In this document: in pieces, positions 20,647 through 30,811 of the stretch
Numbering within the stretch: position 1 is the first letter of the stretch
Layout: the number at the start of each line of letters is the position of its first letter
Made by a program: the position numbers and the translations under genes
The notes under the pieces: model-generated
Databases searched by the model: none
The model's input: only the letters and a program-made list of their open reading frames with translations
What the model was told of the DNA's origin: nothing
From: Phytobacter diazotrophicus
GTDB taxonomy: Bacteria > Pseudomonadota > Gammaproteobacteria > Enterobacterales > Enterobacteriaceae
NCBI GenBank assembly: GCA_004346725.1
Contig: SMDE01000007.1
Span: 62,001 to 126,000, forward strand
DNA: 64,000 nt
Direction of reading: 5' to 3'

Positions 20647-21591
20647 ATGAAGCTTAAGTACACCCTCCTGGCGTCAGCACTTTTGTCCGTTACGACCCTG
20701 TCAGTCAACGCAGCGACAGAGTTAACGCCGGAGCAAGCGTCAGCATTGAAGCCCTACGATCGCGTTGTTATCACCGGTCGCTTTAACTCTATTGGCGATG
20801 CCGTTAAAGCCGCTTCAAGCCGTGCTGATAAAGAAGGCGCGGCCTCGTTTTATGTTGTAGATGCCTCTGATTATGGAGAGAGCGGCAACCAGCGTGTTAC
20901 CGCGGACCTGTATAAAGCCGATGCGCCGAAAGCCGATGCGCCAAAACTGCGCGTCATCAATGGCGTCACTGAACTGCCGAAAACGCAGGCCATTGAACTG
21001 GAACCGTTTGATACCGTTACGGTACAGGGTTTCTATCGCTCACAGCCGGAAGTAAACGATGCCATCACCAAAGCTGCGAAAGCGAAAGGGGCTGCCTCTT
21101 TCTATATCGTCCGTCAGGTTGATGCCAACGAAGGTGGTAACCAGCTGATTACCGCGTTTATCTATAAAGCTGATGCCAAAAAACGTGTACTGCAGAGCCC
21201 GGATGCCATTCCACGTGATTCTGAAGCAGGCCGTGCTGCCTTAGCGAAAGGCGGTGAAGAAGCCAAGAAAGTAGAAATCCCGGGCGTTGCAACTACTGCT
21301 GCACCGAGCGCTGAAGTGGGGCGTTTCTTTGAAACACAATCCTCCACCTCAAACCGTTACACTGTCACGTTACCTGATGGAAAAAAAATCGAAGAAGTGA
21401 ATAAAATCACGGCTGCGCAGATGGTTCCGTTTGACAGCATCAAGTTCACCGGTAACTACGGCAACATGACCGAGATCTCTTATCAGGTTGCGAAACGTGC
21501 CGCGGCGAAAGGTGCCAAGTACTACCACATCACCCGCCAGTGGCAGGAAAATGGTAGCAACATCACCATCAGTGCCGACTTGTACAAATAA
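20647..21591 (+). CDS. ydgH: YdgH, periplasmic DUF1471 triple-repeat protein
   Basis: Exported protein of 314 residues, the same length as E. coli YdgH. A Sec signal peptide (MKLKYTLLASALLSVTTLSVNAA) is cleaved after about residue 22. Three copies of the BhsA/McbA-like DUF1471 fold follow at roughly 30-90, 108-168 and 235-314. Each ends in a similar strand (VTADLYKA, ITAFIYKA, ISADLYK). Small family members respond to stress and alter biofilm formation. The role of YdgH itself is poorly defined. A terminator follows. Confidence 0.95.
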   Translation: MKLKYTLLASALLSVTTLSVNAATELTPEQASALKPYDRVVITGRFNSIGDAVKAASSRADKEGAASFYVVDASDYGESGNQRVTADLYKADAPKADAPKLRVINGVTELPKTQAIELEPFDTVTVQGFYRSQPEVNDAITKAAKAKGAASFYIVRQVDANEGGNQLITAFIYKADAKKRVLQSPDAIPRDSEAGRAALAKGGEEAKKVEIPGVATTAAPSAEVGRFFETQSSTSNRYTVTLPDGKKIEEVNKITAAQMVPFDSIKFTGNYGNMTEISYQVAKRAAAKGAKYYHITRQWQENGSNITISADLYK

Positions 21592-21606
21592 GTAACCCTT
21601 CATTTT

Positions 21607-21629
21607 AAAGGCGGCCCTGGGTCGCCTTT
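21607..21629 (+). terminator. terminator of ydgH
   Basis: AAAGGCG, loop GCCCTGGGT, CGCCTTT followed by TCTATTTTTTT, 15 bases after the stop. Confidence 0.85.
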
Positions 21630-21775
21630 TCTATTTTTTTCGCGAAATTAAGCCGTCACGCATTGCATGCCATTACGACTCTCCGTAAAATCCCGCGCCT
21701 CAGTGATATCCACCATTTTTATGCGCATAAGCAAAATAATTATTCTGGATTGAGCCCGTTCATAACAGGATACCC

Positions 21776-23158
21776 ATGGAAAAGAAACTTGGCCTGAGCG
21801 CTTTAACTGCGCTGGTATTAAGCTCAATGCTCGGCGCGGGCGTTTTCAGCCTGCCGCAAAATATGGCGGAAATCGCCAGCCCCGCGGCCTTATTGATTGG
21901 CTGGGCGATTACCGGCGCGGGGATATTACTGCTCGCCTTCGCCATGCTTATCCTGACGCGTCTTCGCCCGGACCTGGACGGCGGTATTTTTACCTATGCC
22001 CGGGAAGGTTTTGGCGAACTTATCGGTTTTTGTTCTGCCTGGGGGTACTGGCTGTGCGCCGTTATCGCCAACGTCTCCTACTTAGTGATTGTCTTCTCTG
22101 CGCTGAGTTTCTTTACCGATACGCCAGAACTGCGCTTTTTTGGCGACGGTAACACCTGGCAGGCGATGGTGGGTGCATCCCTGCTGCTGTGGTTTGTTCA
22201 TGCATTAGTGCTGCGCGGCGTGCAGACGGCGGCGAGTATTAATCTCGCGGCGACGCTCGCCAAACTGGTGCCGCTTGGCCTGTTTATTGTGCTGGCGGCC
22301 ATGGCCTTCCATTACGATACCTTTAGCCTGGATTTCTCCGGTATCGCCCTGGGTGTACCGGTATGGGAGCAGGTGAAAAACACCATGCTCATTACCCTGT
22401 GGGTGTTTATCGGGGTTGAAGGCGCTGTGGTCGTCTCCGCCCGCGCGCGCAACAAACACGATGTGGGACGCGCCACCCTGCTGGCAGTGCTGGCTGCCCT
22501 CGGCGTCTATTTGTTGGTTACACTGCTGTCGCTGGGAGTGGTGCCGCGCCCGGAACTGGCGGCGATGCGTAATCCGTCAATGGCAGGCCTGATGGTCAGG
22601 CTGATGGGCTCCTGGGGCGATGTGGTCATTGCCGCCGGGCTGATTGTTTCGGTTTGTGGCGCTTACCTGAGCTGGACGATCATGGCAGCGGAAGTGCCGC
22701 TACTGGCCGCCACCCATCAGGCGTTTCCACGTATTTTTGCCCGACAGAACAAGAATAATGCGCCCGCGGCGTCGCTGTGGTTAACCAATATCAGCGTACA
22801 GGTCTCGCTGGTGCTGATCTGGCTCACAGGTTCCGATTACAATACGCTGTTGACCATTGCGTCAGAGATGATTCTGGTTCCTTATTTCCTTGTCGGGGCA
22901 TTTTTACTGAAGATCTCTCGTCGTCCGTTGCACCGCGTCGTCGCTATCGGCGCCAGCCTCTATGGCTTATGGTTACTGTATGCATCCGGTCCGATGCATT
23001 TGCTGTTGTCGGTTGTGCTCTATGCGCCGGGGCTGCTGGTCTTTATCTACGCACGCCGCACGCATGACATAGCCAGTCTGCTTAAACGCCGGGAAAGAGT
23101 GCTGATTGGTCTGTTACTGATCGCCGCCGTTCCCGCCACGTGGAAGTTGATGGGGTAA
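21776..23158 (+). CDS. ydgI: YdgI, putative arginine/ornithine-type antiporter
   Basis: Inner-membrane amino-acid antiporter of the APC superfamily, 460 residues as in E. coli YdgI. About twelve membrane helices are visible, with the family start LSSMLGAGVFSLPQNMA in helix 1, an unwound Gly-rich substrate site. Basic amino acid/polyamine exchange is inferred from similarity to ArcD; substrates are not proven. It is followed by folM, whose start lies 38 bases after the stop. Confidence 0.92.
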   Translation: MEKKLGLSALTALVLSSMLGAGVFSLPQNMAEIASPAALLIGWAITGAGILLLAFAMLILTRLRPDLDGGIFTYAREGFGELIGFCSAWGYWLCAVIANVSYLVIVFSALSFFTDTPELRFFGDGNTWQAMVGASLLLWFVHALVLRGVQTAASINLAATLAKLVPLGLFIVLAAMAFHYDTFSLDFSGIALGVPVWEQVKNTMLITLWVFIGVEGAVVVSARARNKHDVGRATLLAVLAALGVYLLVTLLSLGVVPRPELAAMRNPSMAGLMVRLMGSWGDVVIAAGLIVSVCGAYLSWTIMAAEVPLLAATHQAFPRIFARQNKNNAPAASLWLTNISVQVSLVLIWLTGSDYNTLLTIASEMILVPYFLVGAFLLKISRRPLHRVVAIGASLYGLWLLYASGPMHLLLSVVLYAPGLLVFIYARRTHDIASLLKRRERVLIGLLLIAAVPATWKLMG

Positions 23159-23196
23159 GCAGCGCATGCGCCCCGTTGAGAAGGAGAACGCATTCG

Positions 23197-23919
23197 ATGG
23201 GAAACTCGAAGACACGCCCGATATTGATTACCGGAGGAGGCCGTCGCATCGGTCTCGCCCTCGCCCACCATTTTCTCAGCCAACAGCAGCCGATTATCGT
23301 CAGTTACCGGACGCTCTATCCGGCGATTGAACAATTAACCGCCGCGGGCGCGTTGTGCATTCAGGCAGACTTCAGCAGCGATGAAGGGGTGCTGGCCTTT
23401 GCCGATATCGTGAAGGAGAAAACCGAGGGGCTGCGGGCAATTATTCACAATGCGGGCGACTGGGCTGGTGAAAAACCCGGCGTTGCGCTGCCCGATGTGC
23501 TTTCACGGATGCTGCAGATCCACGTTCATGCCCCCTACTTACTTAACCATGCGCTGGAAAGATTATTGCGCGGATTCGGGCATGCCGCTGGCGATATTAT
23601 TCACTTTACCGATTATGTTGTTGAGTGCGGAAGCGACAAACATATCGCCTATGCCGCCAGTAAAGCCGCGCTGGATAATATGACCCGCTCTTTTGCCAAA
23701 AAGCTGGCTCCAGAAGTGAAAGTCAACGCCATTGCCCCGGCGCTGATCCTGTTTAATGACGATGATGACGCGGAATACCGTCAGCAGGCACTCAATAAAT
23801 CGCTGATGAAAATCGCCCCAGGCGAAAAAGAGATAATCGATCTGGTCGACTATCTGCTGACCAGTTGCTACGTCACGGGACGGACGTTTGGCGTCGATGG
23901 CGGCCGCCCGCTGCGCTAG
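23197..23919 (+). CDS. folM: FolM, dihydromonapterin reductase
   Basis: Short-chain dehydrogenase of 240 residues that reduces dihydromonapterin to tetrahydromonapterin and, weakly, dihydrofolate with NADPH. A Rossmann GGGRRIGLALA motif lies near the N-terminus. The catalytic YAASKAAL motif with its Tyr and Lys is present, and the C-terminus DGGRPLR matches E. coli FolM. The ATG at 23197 has AAGGAG upstream. Its stop overlaps the stop of convergent ydgC by 4 bases. Confidence 0.96.
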   Translation: MGNSKTRPILITGGGRRIGLALAHHFLSQQQPIIVSYRTLYPAIEQLTAAGALCIQADFSSDEGVLAFADIVKEKTEGLRAIIHNAGDWAGEKPGVALPDVLSRMLQIHVHAPYLLNHALERLLRGFGHAAGDIIHFTDYVVECGSDKHIAYAASKAALDNMTRSFAKKLAPEVKVNAIAPALILFNDDDDAEYRQQALNKSLMKIAPGEKEIIDLVDYLLTSCYVTGRTFGVDGGRPLR

Positions 23920-24251
23920 TGGAGGCGGCTCCAGATAAAAATGAGCAGCCAGGCGCTGAGGCACCAGCAAAGTACCGCAGCGCCCAGCGCGTATCCCACC
24001 CGCATAAATCCGGTGAAGTACCACAGCGACAGCAGATAAAGGAAATAAGGAATAATGGACCACATACCAAAAACGATGGTGGTGCGTAGCGCGTCCACGC
24101 CCCGCTCGGTCGCCACGATATAATGAGCGATTAAAGCAAAGGTCGGAAATAACGGTATTAGCCCGGCGATATAGTAATTTTTCGTTTTTGACAGCAATCC
24201 AATTAATAACACCACCAGCGCGCCAATTGTCGCTTTTATCACCAGCGCCAT
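23916..24251 (-). CDS. ydgC: YdgC, GlpM-family inner-membrane protein
   Basis: Small membrane protein of 111 residues, equal to E. coli YdgC. Four hydrophobic helices are visible (about 5-22, 27-45, 55-77 and 85-107), with the near-invariant core KTKNYYIAGLIPLFPTFALI. The ATG at 24251 aligns with the E. coli start; a GTG one codon earlier is possible. Family members have been linked to alginate or osmotic functions elsewhere, but no role is established here. Confidence 0.92.
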   Translation of the reverse strand: MALVIKATIGALVVLLIGLLSKTKNYYIAGLIPLFPTFALIAHYIVATERGVDALRTTIVFGMWSIIPYFLYLLSLWYFTGFMRVGYALGAAVLCWCLSAWLLIFIWSRLH

Positions 24252-24307
24252 CACGTTCCCTTTCTCATAATGCCAACAAAGGCCTACAGCATAGCGGATG
24301 GGAAGCG

Positions 24308-24324
24308 TGTTTAGAAAAGATTAA
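24308..24324 (+). promoter_or_regulatory. PhoP box upstream of rstA
   Basis: TGTTTA-GAAAA-GATTAA matches the PhoP direct repeat (T/G)GTTTA-N5-(T/G)GTTTA, perfect in the first half and 4/6 in the second. The E. coli rstA promoter has a similar box. It suggests low-Mg2+ (PhoPQ) induction of rstAB. Confidence 0.75.
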
Positions 24325-24380
24325 TGGCAGGATCAATAAAGGCAGTGTATGTTCATCTTTTTGACTCATCACGATGATAT

Positions 24381-25100
24381 ATGAATAAAATCGTTTTTGT
24401 GGAAGACGACCCGGAAGTGGGCGCACTTATTGCGGCATATCTGGGCAAACACGATATGGATGTTATAGTTGAACCGCGTGGTGACCGAGCAGAAGAGGTC
24501 ATCGCCCGTGAAAAACCAGATCTGATTCTTCTGGATATCATGCTCCCCGGCAAAGATGGGATGACACTGTGCCGCGATTTACGCCAGCAGTGGACCGGCC
24601 CTATCGTCCTTCTCACCTCTCTTGATAGTGATATGAACCATATTCTGTCGCTGGAGATGGGCGCGAACGACTACATTCTTAAAACCACCCCACCTGCGGT
24701 TTTACTGGCGCGTCTGCGGCTGCATTTACGCCAGCAGGCCGGTGCCACACAGCAAGAATCCGCGCCGTCATCGCTAAAGCAGCATAAGACGCTGCAATTT
24801 GGCACGCTGACCATCGATCCGGTCAACAGGCAGGTGCTGCTGGCTGGCGAGCAGGTTGTTCTCTCAACCGCCGATTTCGATCTGCTGTGGGAACTGGCCA
24901 CCCACGCAGGGCAAATTATGGACCGCGATGCGTTACTGAAAAATCTGCGCGGTGTGACCTATGACGGAATGGATCGCAGTGTTGATGTGGCCATTTCGCG
25001 CTTGCGCAAAAAATTGCTCGATAACGCCACCGAGCCTTTCCGTATTAAAACCGTGCGCAACAAAGGCTATCTTTTCGCCCCACACGCCTGGGATAACTGA
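24381..25100 (+). CDS. rstA: RstA, response regulator
   Basis: OmpR-family response regulator of 239 residues. The receiver domain has acidic residues Asp9-Asp10 and the phospho-acceptor Asp52 (LLDIMLPGKDG). The C-terminal winged-helix DNA-binding domain runs from about 135 and ends YLFAPHAWDN. With RstB it responds to acid and PhoP signals and tunes genes such as asr and narGHJI in E. coli. It is followed by rstB after 26 bases. Confidence 0.97.
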   Translation: MNKIVFVEDDPEVGALIAAYLGKHDMDVIVEPRGDRAEEVIAREKPDLILLDIMLPGKDGMTLCRDLRQQWTGPIVLLTSLDSDMNHILSLEMGANDYILKTTPPAVLLARLRLHLRQQAGATQQESAPSSLKQHKTLQFGTLTIDPVNRQVLLAGEQVVLSTADFDLLWELATHAGQIMDRDALLKNLRGVTYDGMDRSVDVAISRLRKKLLDNATEPFRIKTVRNKGYLFAPHAWDN

Positions 25101-25126
25101 GTCCGGTCCTCTTCGCGGGTGTCGCC

Positions 25127-26416
25127 ATGAAAAAGCTTTTCGTCCAGTTTTATCTGTTGCTGTTTGTCTGCTTTCTGGTGATGACCATGCTGGTCGGGCT
25201 GGTTTACAAATTCACCGCCGAGCGCGCAGGGCGACAGTCGCTGGACGATTTGATGAAAAGTTCGCTGTACCTGATGCGCAGCGAACTACGTGAAATCCCA
25301 CCGCACCAGTGGAACAAAACGCTCAAAGAGCTGGACCTCAACCTGTCCTTTAACATGCGCGTGGAACCGATGAGCAAGTTCTCGCTGGAAGCCCCCGCGC
25401 AACAGCGGCTACAGGAAGGCGATATTGTCGCGCTGGATTCGCAATACACCTTTATCCAGCGTATTCCACGTAGCCACTATGTCCTGGCTGTCGGCCCGGT
25501 CCCCTACCTCTTTTATCTGCATGAAATGCGTCTGCTCGATATGGCGCTGATGGCGTTTATTGCTATCTCACTGGCCTTCCCGGTGTTTATCTGGATGCGT
25601 CCCCACTGGCAGGAGATGCTGCGGCTGGAATCCGCCGCCCAGCGCTTTGGCGAAGGTCATCTTGAAGAGCGCATTCATTTTGACAGCACCTCCAGCTTTG
25701 AACGGCTGGGGATTGCCTTTAACCAGATGGCGGATAACATCAACGCCCTGATCGCCAGTAAGAAAATGTTGATTGATGGCGTGGCCCACGAGCTGCGCAC
25801 ACCGCTGGTCAGGCTGCGTTATCGCCTGGAGATGAGCGACAACCTGAGCGATAGCGAACGTAGCGCGCTGAACCGCGATATCGGGCAACTCGAAGGACTC
25901 ATTCAGGAGCTGCTCACCTACGCACGCCTTGACCGTCCGCAGACAGAACTGAAACTGACCACGCCCGATCTCAACGCATGGCTGGACGGTTATATGCTGG
26001 ATGCCCGCAACGTCAATCCCGACCATCAGCTAGAACTCCATAATCAGCCCGGCGACTATGGTTCGCTGGATATGCGCCTGATGGAGCGCGTGCTGGATAA
26101 CCTCATCAATAATGCCCTGCGCTACTGCCAGAATACGGTAAAAGTGACATTACAGCTTGAAGGCTCGCAGGCAAGCCTGATTGTCGAAGATGACGGTCCG
26201 GGGATTGCCCCGGATGAGCGTAGCCGTGTGTTTGAGCCTTTTGTGCGCCTCGACCCCAGCAGAGACCGTGCGACGGGCGGTTGTGGCCTGGGGCTTGCCA
26301 TCGTGCACTCCATCGCCCAGGCAATGAGCGGCGAAGTGAAGTGTGAAGAGAGCGCTGCGGGCGGCGCTCGTTTTTGTTTTCAGTGGCCGGTCTGGCACGA
26401 CACCTCCCTCACCTGA
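25127..26416 (+). CDS. rstB: RstB, sensor histidine kinase
   Basis: Inner-membrane kinase of 429 residues (E. coli 433). It has membrane segments at about 6-26 and 136-157 around a small periplasmic domain, then a HAMP domain. The phospho-acceptor is His221 (GVAHELRTPLVRLRY), and ATP-binding boxes DNLINNALRY, DDGPGIAP and GGCGLGLAIV follow. It phosphorylates RstA and is translated from the same transcript. Confidence 0.97.
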   Translation: MKKLFVQFYLLLFVCFLVMTMLVGLVYKFTAERAGRQSLDDLMKSSLYLMRSELREIPPHQWNKTLKELDLNLSFNMRVEPMSKFSLEAPAQQRLQEGDIVALDSQYTFIQRIPRSHYVLAVGPVPYLFYLHEMRLLDMALMAFIAISLAFPVFIWMRPHWQEMLRLESAAQRFGEGHLEERIHFDSTSSFERLGIAFNQMADNINALIASKKMLIDGVAHELRTPLVRLRYRLEMSDNLSDSERSALNRDIGQLEGLIQELLTYARLDRPQTELKLTTPDLNAWLDGYMLDARNVNPDHQLELHNQPGDYGSLDMRLMERVLDNLINNALRYCQNTVKVTLQLEGSQASLIVEDDGPGIAPDERSRVFEPFVRLDPSRDRATGGCGLGLAIVHSIAQAMSGEVKCEESAAGGARFCFQWPVWHDTSLT

Positions 26417-26462
26417 AAAGCGTGACGTGTACAGTGTTAAGGTGTGGAAGGTTGTGCTACAA

Positions 26463-26485
26463 CATAAGTATGTTGTAACTAAAGG
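26463..26485 (+). other. TerB-type replication terminator (Tus-binding site)
   Basis: A 23-bp ter site matching E. coli TerB at 21 of 23 positions, with the core GTATGTTGTAACTAAAG intact. The strand-locking G:C(6) pair is at 26468. It lies 10 bases before the tus start, as in E. coli, where bound Tus also represses its own gene. With G6 to the left, the blocking face points to lower coordinates, so forks moving rightward in this window are stopped and leftward forks pass. Confidence 0.95.
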
Positions 26486-26494
26486 AATGATAAA

Positions 26495-27424
26495 ATGGCC
26501 GCATACGACCTGATAGAACGCCTTAACACCACTTTTCGCCAGCTCGAACAGGAACTGGCCGTCCTGAAAGGACAACTCTCCGATTGCCGTTTACTGGCGG
26601 GCCGCGTCTTCACCCTGCCGGACGTCGCCAAAGGCGCGGAGCATGAGCCGCTGCCCACCATTCAGGTAAAGCAGCGGGTGGGCAAGCGTGCCGCCGACGC
26701 GGCCCTGCGCCACTATACCCATCTGTTTATTCAGCAGCAGTCGGAAAACCGCAGCAGTAAAGCCGCCGTGCGTTTGCCAGGTGTCATTTGTTATCAGGCG
26801 GATATGGCGACCCGCGCCCGACTGGAGCAGACCATTAACACCATCAATGCCCTGAAAATGACCTTTGAACGCATCGTGACCGTCGACTCCGGGCTGGCAC
26901 CGACCGCCCGCTTCGAGTGGGTGCATCGCCATTTACCCGGTCTGATTACCCTGAATGCCTACCGCACGTTAACCGCCATTCGCGATCCAGCCACCCTGCG
27001 CTTTGGCTGGGCTAACAAGCACATCATCAAGAATTTCACCCGCGATGAGGTGCTTGCACTGCTTGATAAAAGCCGTAAATCGCCGCGCGCCGTCGCGCCG
27101 TGGACCCGCGAGCAGTGGCAGGAGCGTCTTGAGCAAGAGTACGCCGCGATTGCCTCTTTGCCGCAGCAGGCTCGCCTGAAAATCAAACGTCCGGTAAAGG
27201 TGCAGCCGATTGCTCGCGTCTGGTATGCGGATTCGCAAAAGCAGGTGCAGTACGCCTGCCCGACGCCGCTGATTGCGCTGGTGAGTGAAGAACATGGCGG
27301 GAAAGTGCCGGACATCGGCGAGCTGTTGAATTACCAGGAGGATAATATCCAGCACCGTTTTAAACCGCAGGCACAGCCGTTGACGCTAATTATCCCCCGG
27401 CTGCACCTCTATCTTGCTGATTAA
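26495..27424 (+). CDS. tus: Tus, replication terminus site-binding protein
   Basis: Monomeric DNA-binding protein of 309 residues, the same length as E. coli Tus. It binds ter sites and blocks the DnaB helicase from one side. The core regions are conserved ([53 protein letters not shown]). The N-terminal 130 residues are more diverged. A TerB-type site overlaps its promoter region. The stop overlaps the convergent fumC stop. Confidence 0.98.
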   Translation: MAAYDLIERLNTTFRQLEQELAVLKGQLSDCRLLAGRVFTLPDVAKGAEHEPLPTIQVKQRVGKRAADAALRHYTHLFIQQQSENRSSKAAVRLPGVICYQADMATRARLEQTINTINALKMTFERIVTVDSGLAPTARFEWVHRHLPGLITLNAYRTLTAIRDPATLRFGWANKHIIKNFTRDEVLALLDKSRKSPRAVAPWTREQWQERLEQEYAAIASLPQQARLKIKRPVKVQPIARVWYADSQKQVQYACPTPLIALVSEEHGGKVPDIGELLNYQEDNIQHRFKPQAQPLTLIIPRLHLYLAD

Positions 27425-28821
27425 ACGGGCTTCATGCTGCCCACCATCGATTCCGGGCGCACCCAGCTATCGAACTCGGCTTCCGTCAGGTAGCCGAGCG
27501 CCAGCGCCGAGGCCTTGAGCGTCAGCCCCTCTTTATGGGCTTTTTTGGCAATTTCTGCCGCTTTGTCATAGCCGATATGGGTATTCAGAGCGGTCACCAG
27601 CATCAGCGACTCATTGAGCAACTGGTCGATACGTTCACGGTTCGGCTCAATCCCCACCGCACAGTGCTCGTTAAAGCTTTCCATACCGTCGGCCAGCAGA
27701 CGCACCGACTGCAGGAAGTTATGAATGACCATCGGGCGGAAGACATTGAGTTCAAAGTTGCCGGATGCGCCGCCCATATTGACCGCCACGTCGTTGCCTA
27801 ACACCTGACAGCAGAGCATGGTCATGGCTTCACATTGGGTGGGGTTAACTTTACCCGGCATGATGGAGCTGCCCGGCTCATTCTCCGGAATAGAAATTTC
27901 ACCAATCCCACAGCGCGGGCCGGAAGCCAGCCAGCGCACATCATTAGCAATTTTCATCAGTGATGCCGCCAGCCCTTTCAGCGCACCGTGGGCGTGGACT
28001 AATGCATCACAGGTGGCCAGCGCCTCAAACTTGTTCGGTGCGGTAATAAACGGCTGCCGGGTAAAGGCGGCCAGTTCTTCTGCTACTCGTCTGGCATATT
28101 CCGGGTGGGTATTCAGCCCGGTGCCCACCGCCGTACCGCCGAGCGCCAGTTCACCCAGGTGCGGCAGGCTCAGTTCGATATGTTTGAGGTTATGTTCCAG
28201 CATCGCCACCCAGCCGGAAATCTCCTGGCCGAGCGTTAGCGGCGTGGCATCCTGCAGGTGAGTACGACCAATTTTGACAATATCGGCGAAAGCAATCGCT
28301 TTTTCGTTGAGCGTTTTTTTCAGAACCAGAAGCTGAGGCAGCAGGTGTTCGCGCACGGCAATCACCGCCGCCACGTGCATCGCCGTCGGGAAAACGTCAT
28401 TCGAGCTTTGGCTCTTGTTGACGTCGTCGTTCGGGTGCACTTTACGCCCCATGCCACGCTCGCCGCCCAGCAGTTCACTGGCACGGTTCGCCAGCACCTC
28501 ATTCATGTTCATGTTGCTCTGGGTGCCGGAGCCTGTTTGCCAGATAGCCAGCGGGAATTCATCCGGGTGTTTTCCGGCAAGCACCTCATCCGCCGCCTCG
28601 ATAATGGCCTGTGCTTTTTCCGCCGCCAGCAGCCCTAAATCCTGATTGACCTTTGCCGCCGCACGTTTGGTCAGTGCCAGTGCGTGGATAAGCGAGACCG
28701 GCATTTTTTCCGTCGAGATGCGGAAATGCTCAAGCGACCGTTGGGTTTGCGCCCCCCACAGCTTATCTGCCGGGACGTCAATCGCGCCCATCGAATCTTT
28801 CTCACTACGATGCGTTGTCAT
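27421..28821 (-). CDS. fumC: FumC, class II fumarase
   Basis: Iron-free, oxidation-resistant fumarase of 466 residues in the TCA cycle, interconverting fumarate and malate. The superfamily signature [13 protein letters not shown] and the active-site segments [13 protein letters not shown] and [10 protein letters not shown] are present. The ATG at 28821 ([13 protein letters not shown]) aligns with the E. coli start; 19 upstream in-frame codons do not. It follows fumA but lies beyond the fumA terminator. In E. coli it is SoxRS-induced. Confidence 0.97.
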   Translation of the reverse strand: MTTHRSEKDSMGAIDVPADKLWGAQTQRSLEHFRISTEKMPVSLIHALALTKRAAAKVNQDLGLLAAEKAQAIIEAADEVLAGKHPDEFPLAIWQTGSGTQSNMNMNEVLANRASELLGGERGMGRKVHPNDDVNKSQSSNDVFPTAMHVAAVIAVREHLLPQLLVLKKTLNEKAIAFADIVKIGRTHLQDATPLTLGQEISGWVAMLEHNLKHIELSLPHLGELALGGTAVGTGLNTHPEYARRVAEELAAFTRQPFITAPNKFEALATCDALVHAHGALKGLAASLMKIANDVRWLASGPRCGIGEISIPENEPGSSIMPGKVNPTQCEAMTMLCCQVLGNDVAVNMGGASGNFELNVFRPMVIHNFLQSVRLLADGMESFNEHCAVGIEPNRERIDQLLNESLMLVTALNTHIGYDKAAEIAKKAHKEGLTLKASALALGYLTEAEFDSWVRPESMVGSMKPV

Positions 28822-28937
28822 TACTTTCTCCCTGTTACGAAGTGATGTTGAGTACCGACATTGCTCACCTGCAAACAAAGCTTAAGTATTGATGCTTGTT
28901 ATGACGACGTTTATTGCTTCGTGCGCTTAACCGGCGC

Positions 28938-28960
28938 AAAAAAACCGCCCCGAAGGGCGG
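28938..28960 (-). terminator. terminator of fumA
   Basis: Minus-strand CCGCCC, loop TTCG, GGGCGG (28960-28945) then seven T (28944-28938), just after the fumA stop. It separates fumA from fumC. Confidence 0.93.
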
Positions 28961-28966
28961 CAGTTC

Positions 28967-30613
28967 TTATTTTACACAGCGTGCGCACTGGCCCGACTGG
29001 ATTTGCTGGAAGAAATCGTTACCTTTGTCATCCACCAGGATAAAGGCCGGGAAATCTTCAACATCGATTTTCCAGATAGCCTCCATCCCCAGTTCCGGGT
29101 AGGCCACACATTCAAGGCTCTTGATACTGTTTTGCGCCAGAATCGCCGCCGGACCGCCGATACTGCCAAGGTAAAAACCGCCGTGTTTATGGCAGGCATC
29201 GGTCACCTGCTGGCTGCGGTTGCCTTTTGCCAGCATGATCATGCTGCCACCTTGCGACTGCAACTGGTCAACGTACGAGTCCATACGCCCGGCGGTGGTT
29301 GGGCCCAGGGAACCCGAAGCATACCCCTCAGGGGTCTTCGCAGGTCCCGCGTAGTAGATGGGGTGATCTTTTACATACTGCGGCAGCGGCTTGCCTTCAT
29401 CCATCAGCTCTTTGAGCTTCGCATGCGCAATATCACGCGCCACGATGATCGTCCCGGTCAGCGACAGGCGTGTGGAAACCGGATACTGTTTGAGCTGGCC
29501 GAGGATCTCTTCCATCGGACGGTTAAGGTTGACCTTCACCGCTTCGCCCTCACCGGCCTGGCGCAGCGATTCCGGAATGTATTTGCCGGGGTTCTGCTCC
29601 AGTTTTTCCAGCCAGATGCCTTCGCGGTTAATTTTGGCTTTGATGTTACGATCCGCCGAGCAGGAAACCCCCATCCCCACTGGACAAGATGCACCGTGGC
29701 GCGGCAGACGAATCACGCGGATATCATGCGCAAAGTATTTGCCGCCGAACTGTGCGCCCAGGCCAAGCTGCTGGGCTTCGAGCAGCAGTTCCTTTTCCAG
29801 TTGCACATCACGGAACGCCTGGCCGTGCTCATTACCTTCGGTTGGCAGGCCGTCGTAATATTTCGTCGAGGCCAGTTTGACCGTTTTGAGCGTGGCCTCT
29901 GCGCTGGTACCGCCAATCACGAACGCGATGTGGTACGGCGGACAGGCAGCGGTGCCCAGGGTACGCATTTTCTCGACCAGATAACCTTTCAGTTTCGCCG
30001 GGGTGATCAGCGCTTTCGTTTCCTGATACAGATAGGTTTTGTTGGCGGAACCGCCCCCTTTGGCGATGCAAAGGAATTTATATTCGTCGCCGTCAACGCT
30101 ATACAAATCGATCTGTGCCGGCAGGTTAGTCCCGGTATTGACCTCTTTGTACATATCCAGCGGGGCGTTTTGCGAATAACGCAGGTTATCTTCGATAAAG
30201 GTGTTATAGACGCCGCGCGCTAAGGCCGCCTCATCGCCGCCCCCCGTCCACACACGCTGCCCTTTTTTACCCATAATGATCGCCGTGCCGGTATCCTGGC
30301 AGGTGGGCAAAATACCTTTTGCGGCAATCTCGGAGTTACGCAGGAATTGCAGCGCGACGTATTTGTCATTTTCGCTGGCATCCGGATCACTGAGGATATC
30401 GGCAACCTGTTGTTGATGCGCCGGGCGCAGCAGGAAGGAGGCATCGTGGAAGGCATGTTGCGCCAGAAGGGTCAGCGCCTGAGGATCGACTTTAAGCACT
30501 TCCTGACCATCAAAATCGGCGACGGAAACGTAATCGCTACTGAGTAAATAATATTCGGTCTCGTCCTTTTTCAGCGGAAAAGGCTCTTGATAATAAAAAG
30601 GTTTATTCGACAT
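28967..30613 (-). CDS. fumA: FumA, class I [4Fe-4S] fumarase
   Basis: Oxygen-sensitive fumarase of 548 residues, the same length as E. coli FumA. Cluster cysteines are seen in PTCQDTGTA and [14 protein letters not shown]. The N-terminal alpha and C-terminal beta regions correspond to fused two-subunit class I hydratases. The similar FumB cannot be excluded by sequence alone, but the position beside fumC and manA is that of fumA. Confidence 0.95.
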   Translation of the reverse strand: MSNKPFYYQEPFPLKKDETEYYLLSSDYVSVADFDGQEVLKVDPQALTLLAQHAFHDASFLLRPAHQQQVADILSDPDASENDKYVALQFLRNSEIAAKGILPTCQDTGTAIIMGKKGQRVWTGGGDEAALARGVYNTFIEDNLRYSQNAPLDMYKEVNTGTNLPAQIDLYSVDGDEYKFLCIAKGGGSANKTYLYQETKALITPAKLKGYLVEKMRTLGTAACPPYHIAFVIGGTSAEATLKTVKLASTKYYDGLPTEGNEHGQAFRDVQLEKELLLEAQQLGLGAQFGGKYFAHDIRVIRLPRHGASCPVGMGVSCSADRNIKAKINREGIWLEKLEQNPGKYIPESLRQAGEGEAVKVNLNRPMEEILGQLKQYPVSTRLSLTGTIIVARDIAHAKLKELMDEGKPLPQYVKDHPIYYAGPAKTPEGYASGSLGPTTAGRMDSYVDQLQSQGGSMIMLAKGNRSQQVTDACHKHGGFYLGSIGGPAAILAQNSIKSLECVAYPELGMEAIWKIDVEDFPAFILVDDKGNDFFQQIQSGQCARCVK

Positions 30614-30811
30614 TGTTCTCTCACTTACAGCACGAACTGGTTATTGTTTCGGCAGGACATCCATCTGCCACAAAAAAGCGAGCCCGCATATCCTACACAA
30701 TTATTTAACAAAAACTGAGACTAGTACGACTTTTTGCCTGCTCTGATTACTTCGAACTAATTTATTGCTTTAATACGTGCAATTAAGTTGACCATGATGA
30801 AGGGCGGGATA

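Noticed and set aside
29003-30223. 406-residue open frame on the plus strand across fumA
   Set aside because: Mirror frame of a conserved GC-rich gene; composition is that of antisense codons and no family is recognisable.
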